Shown here in pieces: positions 1 through 8,848 of a stretch of 64,000 nt of DNA; position 1 is the first letter of the stretch; the number at the start of each line of letters is the position of its first letter. A program made the translations under genes and the position numbers. Source of the stretch: Synechococcus sp. UW69 (lineage in GTDB: Bacteria; Cyanobacteriota; Cyanobacteriia; PCC-6307; Cyanobiaceae); contig NZ_UCNW01000011.1 of NCBI RefSeq assembly GCF_900474185.1, forward strand, positions 1 to 64,000, read 5' to 3'. The notes under the pieces were generated by a model. The model was not told the origin of the DNA, did no database searches, and saw nothing but the letters and a program-made list of their open reading frames with translations.

Positions 1-182
1 TCGGTGGGGTAGACGTCGGAGAACTGGGTGACGCTGGTCACCTGATCAGCGGAAGCCGCGTAATCAGAAACGCCGTTGATGTTCAGCTCGGCGGCATTTG
101 CTGCTGGGCTGTTGACAACAGCCAAAGGGGCCAGAAGGCCAAGGGCAGCAGGAGCCACCAGCAGTTGCCGGCAAAGCTTCAT
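1..182 (-). CDS. Picocyanobacterial porin (SLH/iron-uptake porin type), N-terminal fragment
   Basis: Only the first 60 or so codons are inside the window; the gene continues past the left edge. The translation starts with a classic signal peptide (MKLCRQLLVAPAALG...), cleaved near ANA, followed by AELNINGVSDYA and then QFSDVYPT, the opening of a surface-layer-homology domain. This arrangement is characteristic of the abundant outer-membrane porins of marine Synechococcus, in which the SLH domain binds cell-wall polymer and a long C-terminal beta barrel forms the pore. The start at 182 directly follows the terminator of hupE, so the gene probably has its own promoter. Substrate cannot be judged from this fragment. 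Confidence 0.85.
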   Translation of the reverse strand, partial: MKLCRQLLVAPAALGLLAPLAVVNSPAANAAELNINGVSDYAASADQVTSVTQFSDVYPT

Positions 183-196
183 GGATAGGAAGAGAC

Positions 197-226
197 AAAA
201 AAACCCCAGATGCGATCGCTGGGGTC
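197..226 (-). terminator. Rho-independent terminator after hupE
   Basis: Read on the minus strand, a stem of ACCCCAG pairs with CTGGGGT around a short CGATCGCAT loop and is followed by a run of seven T. It lies 27 bases past the hupE stop and just upstream of the porin start, so it should separate the two transcripts. Confidence 0.8.
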
Positions 227-252
227 AAAGGTTGCAAAAGGAATGCTTCCGA

Positions 253-885
253 TCAGTCTATCAGGGCCACCCAGGCAAAGGCCATGCCGATCCCCATCCA
301 GATCCCAGCACCCAGCCGCTGGCCTTGGGAGCCAAGACGTTCCAGCAGCCCTTTGGACCATGCCGCCACCAGCAGAAGCAAGGCTCCCTGGCCTAACAGC
401 AGGCCAAGGAAATACGTCAGTAGAGGCGTGGCTTCAGCCCCAAAGATCGTGCTGCCCAGTAGAAAGCCATGGAGGGCGATCAACGGGCACAACCAGAACG
501 GTGACAGCACGGTGAGGGCAATCAATCCCTCCGCAACAAGGCTGAGAGACACCAGAGCTTCTGCCCAAGGCGCAATCGCATCAGGCAGCGGAATGAACTG
601 CGAAAGCACACTGCCACCGAGGCCAAGGGCCAGAAGCGGTACCACCCAGGCCAGAGGGCGTTTCAGCCCGATCAAGGCGATCGCCAACAGGAACAAAAGA
701 TGGTCAGGACCCAGGAGCGGGTGCCCGATGCCACTGATCAAGCCCTGCCAAGCAGTCAGTGCTGAGCTGTCACCCATGCCGAAGGGATGGTGCGCAAACG
801 CCGGACTGGCGATCAAGACAACTGCCGTAAGTGACGTGGCAGCAATCTGAAATGGCCTCCGAAAGGCCAAGGGCAAAAAATTCAA
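253..885 (-). CDS. hupE: HupE/UreJ family metal permease, probably cobalt uptake under B12 control
   Basis: A 210-residue membrane protein: signal-like N-terminus ending in SPAFA, then HHPFGMGD and about six hydrophobic helices, with the family motif HPLLGPDHLLFLLAIAL. HupE/UreJ proteins carry nickel or cobalt across the inner membrane. I place the start at a TTG (885) because GAGGA lies six bases upstream and the signal peptide begins there; the longer reading frame back to 1125 would translate through the riboswitch. The cobalamin riboswitch immediately upstream argues that the substrate is cobalt, repressed when B12 is plentiful. HupE genes under B12 riboswitches have been predicted as cobalt transporters in cyanobacteria. 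Substrate is inference; nickel remains possible. Confidence 0.85.
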   Translation of the reverse strand: MNFLPLAFRRPFQIAATSLTAVVLIASPAFAHHPFGMGDSSALTAWQGLISGIGHPLLGPDHLLFLLAIALIGLKRPLAWVVPLLALGLGGSVLSQFIPLPDAIAPWAEALVSLSLVAEGLIALTVLSPFWLCPLIALHGFLLGSTIFGAEATPLLTYFLGLLLGQGALLLLVAAWSKGLLERLGSQGQRLGAGIWMGIGMAFAWVALID

Positions 886-899
886 AGTCGATCCTCGTC

Positions 900-1033
900 G
901 GTGTTGTCCTGGCGGGCGTTCTGACTGACGTCGGCGGAGCCGACGTTTCACAGCTGCGGGACAGCGACGGATTTTCACCGCTCTTTCCCCGTTTCCATCA
1001 GCGGCTGATCCCCGCTGATACCAGCATTTCACT
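900..1033 (-). promoter_or_regulatory. Cobalamin (B12) riboswitch upstream of hupE
   Basis: On the minus strand the core reads GGGAAAGAGCGGTGAAAATC, then CGTCGCTGTCCCGCAGCTGT and GA, followed by a GTCGGCTCCGCCGAC hairpin and AGTCAGAACGCCCGCC (about 911-926), the B12-box position. These blocks match, in order, the conserved core of cobalamin riboswitches. The element ends just before the GAGGA ribosome-binding site of hupE, so it could mask translation initiation. Confidence 0.88.
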
Positions 1034-1057
1034 ATAAGGATGAGATTCGTGCTGAAC

Positions 1058-1092
1058 AAAAAAATCCCCTGACCGGTCAGCCAGCCAGGGGA
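1058..1092 (-). terminator. Rho-independent terminator after cytochrome c6
   Basis: On the minus strand TCCCCT (5' copy CCCCTGG) pairs with AGGGGA around a GC-rich loop that itself contains ACCGGT, followed by a run of seven T. It sits about 50 bases past the petJ stop and closes that transcript before the hupE riboswitch begins. Confidence 0.8.
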
Positions 1093-1144
1093 AACATTTG
1101 AGTCGAGCGTTCTCAGCTCTGCCACGAGCTGGGGGTTAAGGCCT

Positions 1145-1486
1145 TCAGGACCAGCCTTTTACCGACTGGGATTCGACATAAGCAGCAACATCAGCAATTT
1201 CAGCTGCGCTCAGATTTGGGCCAAAAGCAGGCATACCGTTTTTGCCATTGGTCACCTGATAAGCGATGGCCTCTTCATGACCCTCGTTGTAGTTGGCGAG
1301 ATAAGCCTTGAGGTCATCCTGTTGGAGGGTGCGCTGACCATTCACAACGTTGCCGCCGCCGATATGGCAAGCCGCGCAATTGGCGGAGAACACTTGCTCA
1401 CCATGGGCAGCATCTGCAGCAAATACCATGGATGGAGCGATCAATGCGATCAAAGCGGCCAGGGCCAAAGAAAGAAAGTGACGCAT
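1145..1486 (-). CDS. petJ: Cytochrome c6
   Basis: A soluble thylakoid-lumen c-type cytochrome that carries electrons from cytochrome b6f to photosystem I. The 113-residue precursor has a signal peptide ([12 protein letters not shown]... ending VFA), a mature N-terminus [14 protein letters not shown], one CAACH heme site (Cys37, Cys40, His41) and the axial methionine in NGMPAFGP. Length and motif order match cytochrome c6. I chose the second in-frame ATG because the signal peptide begins there; eight further residues upstream are possible. It is a single-gene transcript with its own terminator. Picocyanobacteria often have more than one c6-like protein, so which paralogue this is cannot be told here. 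Confidence 0.9.
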   Translation of the reverse strand: MRHFLSLALAALIALIAPSMVFAADAAHGEQVFSANCAACHIGGGNVVNGQRTLQQDDLKAYLANYNEGHEEAIAYQVTNGKNGMPAFGPNLSAAEIADVAAYVESQSVKGWS

Positions 1487-1578
1487 GAATGAGTGTTTTG
1501 ACTCAAGCAACTTGATTCAGAGACCTCACTAAAGCCCCAGAAAAACACCGTTCTTCACTTTTTATACGTTGAGATGTA

Positions 1579-2100
1579 ATGGATAACTCTGCAGAATGGC
1601 GAATGTGTCATGGGGCTCTTAAGCCATTGAGAGCACTCCTGATTGGCCTAGTGGCAGTGTTTGTGGTGATTCTTCCTGGGCACCCGGCCTCAGCCTGTGT
1701 GGAGGGCTTGGCCTGGGGAATGCCTCTGGAGCAGGTGGATGCTCATTTGGGTCAGGCGAAACCCATCGGAGATCGTCCCCAGGAAAGATTTGAAGTTCAA
1801 GATGTGATGCTTGATCGGCTGCCTGTCTCCCGCGTCACGTTTGAGTTGAGCCAGTCCCAGGGCTTGCAATGGCTCGCCTACGAATTCGCGATCGATGACA
1901 TGACGGAAGTGCTGGCCGGATTGCGGGCCCGCCATGGCTCACCACTCAGCACGAGTGTTGAAGAAGCGGACCACAACGATCAGATTTGGGTCTGGAACAC
2001 AGGGGAAGACCTGATCACAGCTGTTAAACGGAAGGCCAATGAAGAGCAGAAATTCCTGCTCTCCTATCGCCCAAGTCGCCTGCATCCGCAGACGCTCTAA
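1579..2100 (+). CDS. Exported protein of unknown function
   Basis: A 173-residue protein with a hydrophobic segment at about residues 17-36 ending HPASA, probably a signal peptide; the second Met (residue 9) would give a more normal signal length. The mature part opens CVEGLAWGMPLEQVDAHLGQ, a pattern seen in small periplasmic proteins that compare two states, and then shows alternating beta/alpha segments with no catalytic motif I recognise. It is transcribed divergently from petJ and nearly touches the convergent gene downstream. I do not recognise the family. Confidence 0.7.
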   Translation: MDNSAEWRMCHGALKPLRALLIGLVAVFVVILPGHPASACVEGLAWGMPLEQVDAHLGQAKPIGDRPQERFEVQDVMLDRLPVSRVTFELSQSQGLQWLAYEFAIDDMTEVLAGLRARHGSPLSTSVEEADHNDQIWVWNTGEDLITAVKRKANEEQKFLLSYRPSRLHPQTL

Positions 2101-2108
2101 AGAACTCC

Positions 2109-2339
2109 TTACTGGACCACCTCTGCCGCATGAAAATTCCAGGAGTCACCGTCCTCCAGCCATAACTCCCAAGCCAATCGTCGGCCACGTTTAAGGCGAA
2201 GCTGACCACCAAAGCCAGCCGGGGAAGGCTGATACAACTCGGTGATGTCATCGACAGGATGACCATCCCGAGTGAGCACCTCCTCCACCGCCTCTCCAAG
2301 CCGGGCCGTCAAGTCGCACCGCAGCTCATCAATCGTCAC
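2109..2339 (-). CDS. Small conserved-looking protein, unknown function
   Basis: A 76-residue acidic protein (MTIDELRCDLTARLGEA...). It starts with GTG inside the GTGA overlap with the stop of the gene before it, so the two are translationally coupled. The sequence has a helical first half and a likely beta sheet second half (GGQLRLKRGRRLAWELWLE). No membrane segment, signal peptide or known motif is visible. The tight overlap and regular composition support it as real. Confidence 0.6.
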   Translation of the reverse strand: MTIDELRCDLTARLGEAVEEVLTRDGHPVDDITELYQPSPAGFGGQLRLKRGRRLAWELWLEDGDSWNFHAAEVVQ

Positions 2340-2644
2340 GATTGCTGGCTCGAAAAATCGAGCACCAGATCGCCGACGTCATCGCGACTGATCTGAAACC
2401 CGAACCCATCAACAGTTCCTGACCACAAGCCTGCATCGAGATCAGCCTCGACCCCCTGCAGCTGCTCCACCTTGTGATCGAAGAGGAGGCCGAAGCAATG
2501 GGCGGCGACCTGGGCGGCCTGGGACGCATCCATCTCATCGAGTTCATGGGCCTCCACCGGACACCCGTCGAGCAGTTCGGCATCGATCACGTTGCCGGAA
2601 CCGACATCCTCAACAAGAGCTCGCAATCCAGCCAGGTCGTTCAT
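2336..2644 (-). CDS. Small acidic protein, unknown function
   Basis: A 102-residue, strongly acidic soluble protein (MNDLAGLRALVEDVGSGNVI...) rich in Asp and Glu. It is the upstream member of a two-gene coupled pair and lies 34 bases after the RsmE-like gene on the same strand, so all three may be one transcript. No domain recognised. Confidence 0.6.
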   Translation of the reverse strand: MNDLAGLRALVEDVGSGNVIDAELLDGCPVEAHELDEMDASQAAQVAAHCFGLLFDHKVEQLQGVEADLDAGLWSGTVDGFGFQISRDDVGDLVLDFSSQQS

Positions 2645-2678
2645 TGCAGCCGCCGTTGAACCAACACATCACCCACCA

Positions 2679-3383
2679 TCATCCCTGGGCCAAAGCCGTG
2701 GTGAGGGCCGTGTCCACACTCAATGTGCGCGATCCCAAATGCACCGGCTGCGCCAGCACAGCCTGAGCCAACTCCAGTTCAAAGGGAACAAAACCACCCT
2801 CCGGACCCACCATCACCACAGCATCCCCCGGAGGTGTTTCGCGCAGCGCGAGGGAGGCCCCCATCTGTGCAATCCAGCAAGGCCGTCCCGCACAGATGTC
2901 CTTCAGCTGGTCTTCCACAAAAGGGCGAAAGCGTCTGTATTGATGCACCTTTGGAACCACGGTGTCGCTCGCGCGTTCCATCCCGGCCAGCAACGCGTCA
3001 TGAACCTTGTCCGGTGCGAGTAAAGGCGACTGCCAATAGCTCTTTTCCACTCGGGCGCTTTGGATCAGATGAAGATTGGCCACCCCGTACTCCGCCACGG
3101 TGCGGAACAGACGGCGCAGCACCTTGGGCCTCGGCAACGACAGAACAACGTCGAACCGGTGTCGCGGCGGCGGTGGCTGACTCAATTCAACGCGTAACAC
3201 CACTGAATCCGCATCGATCGCGCAGATGCGTCCGTGACCCAAAAGGCCATTGAGCTCACCAACCCGAACGCTGTCGCCTACCGCAGCCCGCAGCACCGCA
3301 CGAATGTGATCAGCCCGGCGATCAACAAGACGAACATGCTCTTCATCCCGCCAATCAGAACGATCTAAGACAACGATGTTCAT
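2679..3383 (-). CDS. rsmE: 16S rRNA (uracil-1498 N3)-methyltransferase, RsmE family
   Basis: A 234-residue SPOUT-class methyltransferase. The N-terminal PUA-like part contains HIRAVLRAAVGDSVRVGELNG, and the knotted SAM-binding half contains ALRETPPGDAVVMVGPEGGF and LGSRTLSVDTALTTALAQ, the family signatures VGPEGG and LGxRxLxxETA (here VDTA). RsmE methylates U1498 near the decoding centre of the small ribosomal subunit. Length fits the family. It probably heads the short operon with the two small genes that follow. Confidence 0.9.
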   Translation of the reverse strand: MNIVVLDRSDWRDEEHVRLVDRRADHIRAVLRAAVGDSVRVGELNGLLGHGRICAIDADSVVLRVELSQPPPPRHRFDVVLSLPRPKVLRRLFRTVAEYGVANLHLIQSARVEKSYWQSPLLAPDKVHDALLAGMERASDTVVPKVHQYRRFRPFVEDQLKDICAGRPCWIAQMGASLALRETPPGDAVVMVGPEGGFVPFELELAQAVLAQPVHLGSRTLSVDTALTTALAQG

Positions 3384-3523
3384 ATCTGAGGCAAGTCATA
3401 TGAGCCACAGGCAGCTCCTGTTTAGGACGCCATGCCAAGCAGAGGGGCAACCGAACTGATGCTGACGGTGTTTACACCAAGGCAACAGTTGGAATCAGTC
3501 AGGAACTGCAGAACAATGCTGGT

Positions 3524-3751
3524 ATGCAACAACCAACATCAAACTTCGGCAACAACAATCTCACACAACTTCTCAGCCAAAGACTAGATCTTTGGGATCA
3601 ACAAGATGCCGCACAACGGGATGGAGCATTCCATCGGGCGTTATCTCTGGAACAACAGATCCGGCAAATCAGCGATGAGATCCACAAAGCAATAGCACTT
3701 CAGCAGTGCTCAAACACCCCGGGGATCAACTCCTGCTGGCGACGCGCCTGA
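3524..3751 (+). CDS. Small Gln/Asn-rich helical protein, unknown function
   Basis: A 75-residue reading frame (MQQPTSNFGNNNLTQLLSQR...) with a plausible amphipathic, coiled-coil-like middle (LDLWDQQDAAQRDGAFHRAL). Its last 50 bases overlap the end of the convergent gene at 3700-4005. The first 60 residues look like a real picocyanobacterial small protein; the Cys/Arg-rich tail is just the antisense of its neighbour. No known domain. Confidence 0.5.
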   Translation: MQQPTSNFGNNNLTQLLSQRLDLWDQQDAAQRDGAFHRALSLEQQIRQISDEIHKAIALQQCSNTPGINSCWRRA

Positions 3752-4005
3752 TAGTCGGCATCGGCAGCGCGCAACGCTGCCGCATCCTCCTGGAACCAAC
3801 AGCCATACAGCAGGTTCAGGATCCGATCGACATCCAGATCGCGATCAGCCACGTCCTGCCAGAGGCGCTGGCTTAACTCAACATCAGCGAACTGAAATTG
3901 GGCCTGAGCCAGACGTCGGGCTGCGTCGAAATGAGCCTGCTGAAGCTGACGTGACGGCGAGTCGTACTGGAGCAGGCGACCTTGAATTGTCTGAAGCAAA
4001 CCCAT
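3700..4005 (-). CDS. Small helical soluble protein, unknown function
   Basis: A 101-residue protein (MGLLQTIQGRLLQYDSPSRQ...) with a continuous helical, Ala/Gln/Asp-rich sequence. No signal peptide or membrane segment is visible. It converges on the small gene at 3524-3751 with about 50 bases of overlap. I do not recognise the family; composition and codon pattern look genuine. Confidence 0.6.
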   Translation of the reverse strand: MGLLQTIQGRLLQYDSPSRQLQQAHFDAARRLAQAQFQFADVELSQRLWQDVADRDLDVDRILNLLYGCWFQEDAAALRAADADYQARRQQELIPGVFEHC

Positions 4006-4114
4006 GCCACAAACCTGACTGCACTCAATTTGAATCCGCAGCTGCCCTTCGACAATGGGTTGTCATGCTGATTTTCATTAACAGACCTAGGGTCAATTCA
4101 GACGCGCTGCTGCA

Positions 4115-4618
4115 ATGTCCTCCAACCGCCAGAGGCAACTCGCAGCAGCGCTGCTGATTCTTGGGGCCGTAGCGGCAATCCTTCTCCCCTTCATTTCAGC
4201 GACGCTGCTGACACTGGCCTTAGGAGGCATCGCCTTTTCGGCAGGGGTGAGTCAGCTCCTGCGGCTGGGGCAAGGCAATGCTCCGGGGAAGCTCTTCCGC
4301 GTGCTCTCGGCTCTTCTCTATATCGGTGGAGCGATCTTCATTTTGATCGACCCGATCGAAGGAGAGATCAGCCTGACCCTGTTCGCGGGAGTGGTTGTGC
4401 TGTTTGAGGGAATCATGGAGCTCGCTGCGGGCGCAACGTCGAAAGGCCCGATGGCTGGACTGGTGCTCCTCGATGGTCTGCTCTCCGCAGGCATCGGCCT
4501 GTTATTAGTGCTCGAGTGGCCGAGTGACAGTGTCTGGGCCTTGGGAACACTGTTCGGCATCACCCTGCTGTCCTCAGCATTCAAGCTCCTGCAACAGCCC
4601 GGCGGGGAAGTCGCTTAA
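4115..4618 (+). CDS. HdeD/DUF308-like integral membrane protein
   Basis: A 167-residue protein made of about six closely spaced hydrophobic helices with very short loops, for example QLAAALLILGAVAAILLPF and GPMAGLVLLDGLLSAGIGLL. The repeated pattern of a helix pair containing GxxxL and FEGIMEL, and the total size, match the DUF308/HdeD family, whose members are linked to acid resistance in enterobacteria but have no defined role in cyanobacteria. No operon partner. The 220 bases that follow (to 4837) hold no gene I can see. Confidence 0.65.
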   Translation: MSSNRQRQLAAALLILGAVAAILLPFISATLLTLALGGIAFSAGVSQLLRLGQGNAPGKLFRVLSALLYIGGAIFILIDPIEGEISLTLFAGVVVLFEGIMELAAGATSKGPMAGLVLLDGLLSAGIGLLLVLEWPSDSVWALGTLFGITLLSSAFKLLQQPGGEVA

Positions 4619-4837
4619 CCAGGCAAATCCCCAACCAGACCCTGGGGCAATCAGGGAACGTTGTAGAAAGCAGAAAAAACCACAACCCATGGATCTTGCT
4701 CCGTGGATCTAGGTCTTTCAATGGGATAAACAGCGATAACTTGTGAGCAAAAAACAAGCTTCTCGTCGCTTATTGATGACAAATCAAGCCCGAGTTTTTC
4801 CCATTATCGCAAATAAAAATACCGCAAGAGCGTGTGA

Positions 4838-5128
4838 TCAGCAGACATCAAATCCCAACAGAATCGTGTCTTGTAAGGCGGCGTGATTAAGGCTCGGGCG
4901 TTGCCGTTGCAGGGCGGGAAGAATCTCCAATAACAGATTGTTAGCGCGGCGTGATTCAGTGCACACGCCGACGCGATCTCCAACGGAACGGGCGAGGCGG
5001 ATCTGATCAATCACCAGCTGCAGCTGGAACACCTGCTGATCCAGGCTCTTGGATTGGGCTTGGGCGCTCCCCATCAAGCTGCAGCCCAGCAGCACTGCCA
5101 ACCACCAGCCCTGTGATCGCATCGGCAC
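4838..5128 (-). CDS. Small exported protein of unknown function
   Basis: A 96-residue protein with a signal peptide (GWWLAVLLGCSLMGSAQA, cleavage after AQA) and a short mature helical domain containing two cysteines that could pair (VGVCTESRR and the C-terminal GFDVC). It starts 24 bases past the 5-oxoprolinase stop on the same strand, so it may be co-transcribed. A lipobox-like reading is possible at LLGCS but less likely than signal peptidase I cleavage. Function unknown. Confidence 0.6.
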   Translation of the reverse strand: MPMRSQGWWLAVLLGCSLMGSAQAQSKSLDQQVFQLQLVIDQIRLARSVGDRVGVCTESRRANNLLLEILPALQRQRPSLNHAALQDTILLGFDVC

Positions 5129-5152
5129 ACAACTCCACGCCAGGCATCCCCC

Positions 5153-8100
5153 TCAACCTCCCATGCCGCCTCCCCCCGGAGTGAGCATGCGAATGGCCTC
5201 GCCAGCCTCGAGCTCCAGCTGAACAGAACCGGGTAGGGGATGCTCCGCCCCGTCACAGTCCAGGCGCAGATTCACACCACAAGCTCCGCTTGACCCACCG
5301 TTGAGCCCGAACGGAGGCACCTGCCGGGATCCACTGATCAACGACACACACATCGGTTCAAGGAAACGGATCGTGCGCTCCAGGCCGTCGCCCCCAGGCC
5401 AACGGCCGTTCCCACCACTGCCGCAGCGCACAGCGAAGGATTCCAGCCGCACGGGATAACGGCTTTCCAGCACTTCGGGATCCGTCAGCCTTGAGTTGGT
5501 CATGTGCGATTGCAGGCCCACGGAGCCGGCAAAGCCATCCCCAGCTCCACCGCCACCGGCCACCGTTTCGTAGTACTGACAGCGCCCATTGCCGAAGCTG
5601 AAATTGTTCATCGTTCCCTGGCCGGCCGCCTGGACACCAAAGGCACCGAACAACAGATTGCAAAGGACCTGAGACACCTCCACATTGCCGGCCACCACAG
5701 CCGCTGGGTAACGCGGATTCAACAGACAGCCCGGTGGCACCACCAGATCGAGTGGTGCGAAACAGCCCTCGTTCAAGGGGATGTCGTTGTCGAGGAGGCA
5801 ACGGATCACGTACAGCACGGCCGCGCGCGTCACCGCCAAGGGGGCATTGAAGTTGCCCGGCCGTTGGGGCGATGTTCCGGTGAAATCCAACCGCAGCCGT
5901 TGGCGTTGCCGATCAAGGCTGACCTCCACCACCAGGCATGAGCCGTCATCCATCACAAGCTGTTGACGGGCGCCCGTCAGGCGCGACAACAGGTGCTGAA
6001 CACTGCTTGCTGCATCCCTCTGCAGAAGAGTCATCTGCCGTTGCACCACGACCTCCCCCTCCCGCTCCACGAGATGTTGCAGCGCCGCAATTCCGGCCTG
6101 ATTGGCCGCCACCTGCGCCTGCAGGTCGGCCAGCAGTTCTGATGGGTTGCGTGGCGGCGTTGCCATTCCGCTCCACGCCGTTTCCAAATCAGCGTCGAGG
6201 ACCCGGCCCTCGCGAACAAACAGCAGGTTGCGCAGCAGCAGGCCCTCATCAGCCATGGTGAGGCTGAAGGACGGCATCGACCCGGGGGCAATTCCGCCCA
6301 CATCGGCGTGATGGCCACGACTGGCCACAAAGAAGCTGGGCTGATCCCCATTGCAGAACACCGGCGATATGGCGGTGATATCGGGCAGGTGGGTGCCGCC
6401 GTGGAAGGGGTCGTTGCTGAGCAGCGTGTCGCCCGGCTGCAGCGGTGCAACATCGCCAGCGGATACCTGAGCCAGCAGGTCACGCACGCTGTCTCCCATC
6501 GATCCCAGATGCACCGGGATGTGGGGGGCATTGGCCACCAGGGCACCCGAGGCATCGAACAACGCACAGGAGAAATCCAGGCGCTCGCGAATGTTCACGG
6601 ATCGGCTGCTCTGCCGCAGTTGTTCCCCCATCTGTTCGGCGATCGCCATGAAGCGGTGGCGAAACAGTTCCGCCTGAAGCGGGTCGTCCGCATCACCCTC
6701 CGCCAGCGATGGCGAACCGGCCTGAGGCTGCCGGCGCTCCAACAACAACGTGTCCCCCTGCGCCACCCTTGCCTGCCAGCCGTCATCCAGAACCGTGCAT
6801 CCGGTGGATTCGGCGATCAGAGCTGGGCCTGAGATCCTTTGATCCAGCACCAAGGCGCTGCGCTCGTACAGGGGAACCTGGGTCCAGCCGCTCTGCTCGA
6901 GGTGCATCGGCACCAGCTGGAAACCCGCCAGTTCTGACGTTCGTTCGGCAATCCCATTCGGCCCATTCGGCCCATTCGGTGCTGTCGCATCGAACTGTTG
7001 CGGCGCTGTGACCTCAACATTGAGCTGTTCGACGATCAGAGCCTGATCGGCATCGATGCAGTAGCCGAAGCGCAATTGATGGCTCGTCTGAAAGGCCGAG
7101 ACCAGGTCGTCAACAACTTGGTCCGGAGACCAGGTGAGCACCAACGTCTGTTCTGCAGCGGCATAACGCAGGGCAAGGTTGACCCAGACCTCCGGCGCCT
7201 CAGAGTCGAGGTCAGCACAATCGCCCTGGCGACGTAACTCCTCCTGCGCCTCATGGGTCAGCATCTCGACCTGATGAGGCATCTCAGCCAGCAGGGCGGA
7301 GGACAGCGGAACGCCGAGATGCACTTGTCGCCGGCAGCGCTGGCGGGCCTGCCCCATGCCAAAGGCGGAGAGAACACCGGCCATGGGGTGCAACAGCACG
7401 GTGTTGAGTCCGAGTTCATCCGCCAGACGACAGGCATGCTGACCACCGGCACCGCCGTAGGCCACCAACACCCCGCCACGGATGTCCTCACCCCGATGCA
7501 GCGAAACGCGGCGAATGGCTGCGGCCATGGTTTCCACCGCCAGTTGCAACGCCCCCGCCGCTAGCCGCTCCGAGGTCTGCCCCAGCGTTGCAGCAAGATC
7601 CGCGAACGCACGCCGCACCACGTCAACATCCGGGGGCAAATCAGCGCAAGCGCCGAACACCGCCGGGAAGCACGCCACCTGCAGACGCCCCAGCAGCAGG
7701 TTCGCGTCGGTGATGGTGAGCGGTCCCCCAGCGCGGTAGCAAGCGGGACCCGGTCGCGCCCCCGCGGAGCGGGGACCCACCCGCAGGCGCTCCCCCTGCA
7801 GCTCCAGCACCGATCCGCCTCCGGCAGCCACCGTTTCAATCGGCAAGCGGGAGGCCAGCAACTGCAAGCCGGCGATCTCGGTCTGCTCCTTGACCTGCCG
7901 CAACGCCTGCGCATCAGCGGAAGCCACGCAGAACACATCCGTCGACGTCCCCCCCATATCGAAGCCCAGCACCGGTACCCCTTCAAAACCGGCAAGCCGC
8001 GCCGCCGCGATCGCACCCACCATCCCGGCCGCCGGCCCCGAAAGGATGGTGTCTTTGGCCTGCAAGGTGACCGGAGCCTGCAACGCTCCGCTGGAAGTCA

Positions 8101-8806
8101 TCACCCGCAGTGGCGTGGCAGATCCAAGCGCCCCTCGCACTTGCTGCAGGTAGCCATCCAGCACCGGATGCACGGCCCCCTCCACCAACGCCGTCTGCCC
8201 CCGCGGCACCAGGCGGGGCATCACGCTCACCTGATGGGAGCAGACCACGGTGCGAAAGCCAACCTCGCGCAGCATTGCCGCACAACGCTGCTCATGGAGT
8301 GGATTGCACTGGGCATGCAGGAACGCCACCACGGCGACGTCGAGACCGGACCGGCGCAGCTCCTCCAAACGCCGCCGCAGCGGTTGATCCAGCACCAAAG
8401 GCTCCACCTCATCACCCCGCGCATCGAGCCGACCGGCCACCTCCAGCACCGTTTCCGCCAGAAAGGGACGCTTGGATTGCTCAAGAGCGAACAGATCGTC
8501 GCGATGTTGATCGCCGATCCACAGCTGATCCCTCAGGCCTGCATTGGTGAGCAAAAACAATGGCGCACCACAGCCCTCCAACAACGCATTGGTGGCGACA
8601 GTGGTGCCGAGGCGCACCTCATCGACGTCCCCCAGATCCACACCAGACGACCCCGAATCCAGCATCGCGACCATGGCCGACACCGCAGGGTCTCCAGAAC
8701 TCGCCTGCTCAGACAGCACCTTGCGCACATGCAGCCGCCCCTCTGGATCGCGACCAATCAGATCGGTGAAGGTGCCGCCGCGATCAATCCAGAAGCACCA
8801 ACCCAT
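5153..8806 (-). CDS. 5-oxoprolinase (ATP-hydrolysing), fused HyuA-HyuB
   Basis: A 1217-residue enzyme that opens 5-oxoproline to glutamate with ATP, as in the glutathione salvage cycle. The N-terminal HyuA half opens [19 protein letters not shown] and contains the actin-fold phosphate loop [14 protein letters not shown]. The HyuB half begins near residue 700 with [18 protein letters not shown] and contains [19 protein letters not shown] and [15 protein letters not shown]. The single-chain fusion and length match eukaryotic and cyanobacterial OPLAH proteins rather than separate hydantoinase subunits. A triple PNG repeat (around residue 610, bases 6953-6980) marks a flexible linker. It may be followed by the small exported gene. 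Confidence 0.88.
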   Translation of the reverse strand: MGWCFWIDRGGTFTDLIGRDPEGRLHVRKVLSEQASSGDPAVSAMVAMLDSGSSGVDLGDVDEVRLGTTVATNALLEGCGAPLFLLTNAGLRDQLWIGDQHRDDLFALEQSKRPFLAETVLEVAGRLDARGDEVEPLVLDQPLRRRLEELRRSGLDVAVVAFLHAQCNPLHEQRCAAMLREVGFRTVVCSHQVSVMPRLVPRGQTALVEGAVHPVLDGYLQQVRGALGSATPLRVMTSSGALQAPVTLQAKDTILSGPAAGMVGAIAAARLAGFEGVPVLGFDMGGTSTDVFCVASADAQALRQVKEQTEIAGLQLLASRLPIETVAAGGGSVLELQGERLRVGPRSAGARPGPACYRAGGPLTITDANLLLGRLQVACFPAVFGACADLPPDVDVVRRAFADLAATLGQTSERLAAGALQLAVETMAAAIRRVSLHRGEDIRGGVLVAYGGAGGQHACRLADELGLNTVLLHPMAGVLSAFGMGQARQRCRRQVHLGVPLSSALLAEMPHQVEMLTHEAQEELRRQGDCADLDSEAPEVWVNLALRYAAAEQTLVLTWSPDQVVDDLVSAFQTSHQLRFGYCIDADQALIVEQLNVEVTAPQQFDATAPNGPNGPNGIAERTSELAGFQLVPMHLEQSGWTQVPLYERSALVLDQRISGPALIAESTGCTVLDDGWQARVAQGDTLLLERRQPQAGSPSLAEGDADDPLQAELFRHRFMAIAEQMGEQLRQSSRSVNIRERLDFSCALFDASGALVANAPHIPVHLGSMGDSVRDLLAQVSAGDVAPLQPGDTLLSNDPFHGGTHLPDITAISPVFCNGDQPSFFVASRGHHADVGGIAPGSMPSFSLTMADEGLLLRNLLFVREGRVLDADLETAWSGMATPPRNPSELLADLQAQVAANQAGIAALQHLVEREGEVVVQRQMTLLQRDAASSVQHLLSRLTGARQQLVMDDGSCLVVEVSLDRQRQRLRLDFTGTSPQRPGNFNAPLAVTRAAVLYVIRCLLDNDIPLNEGCFAPLDLVVPPGCLLNPRYPAAVVAGNVEVSQVLCNLLFGAFGVQAAGQGTMNNFSFGNGRCQYYETVAGGGGAGDGFAGSVGLQSHMTNSRLTDPEVLESRYPVRLESFAVRCGSGGNGRWPGGDGLERTIRFLEPMCVSLISGSRQVPPFGLNGGSSGACGVNLRLDCDGAEHPLPGSVQLELEAGEAIRMLTPGGGGMGG

Positions 8807-8848
8807 CCCGCTGCCACTGATGACTGGGCACCACCTTGACGCGCCAGC

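Noticed and set aside
213-220. HIP1-like GCGATCGC octamer
   Set aside because: It is the loop of the hupE terminator and single; marine picocyanobacteria are not rich in HIP1, so no meaning is claimed.
885-1125. In-frame extension of hupE upstream
   Set aside because: It would translate through the cobalamin riboswitch and gives an Arg-rich sequence unlike any HupE; the TTG at 885 has a good ribosome-binding site.
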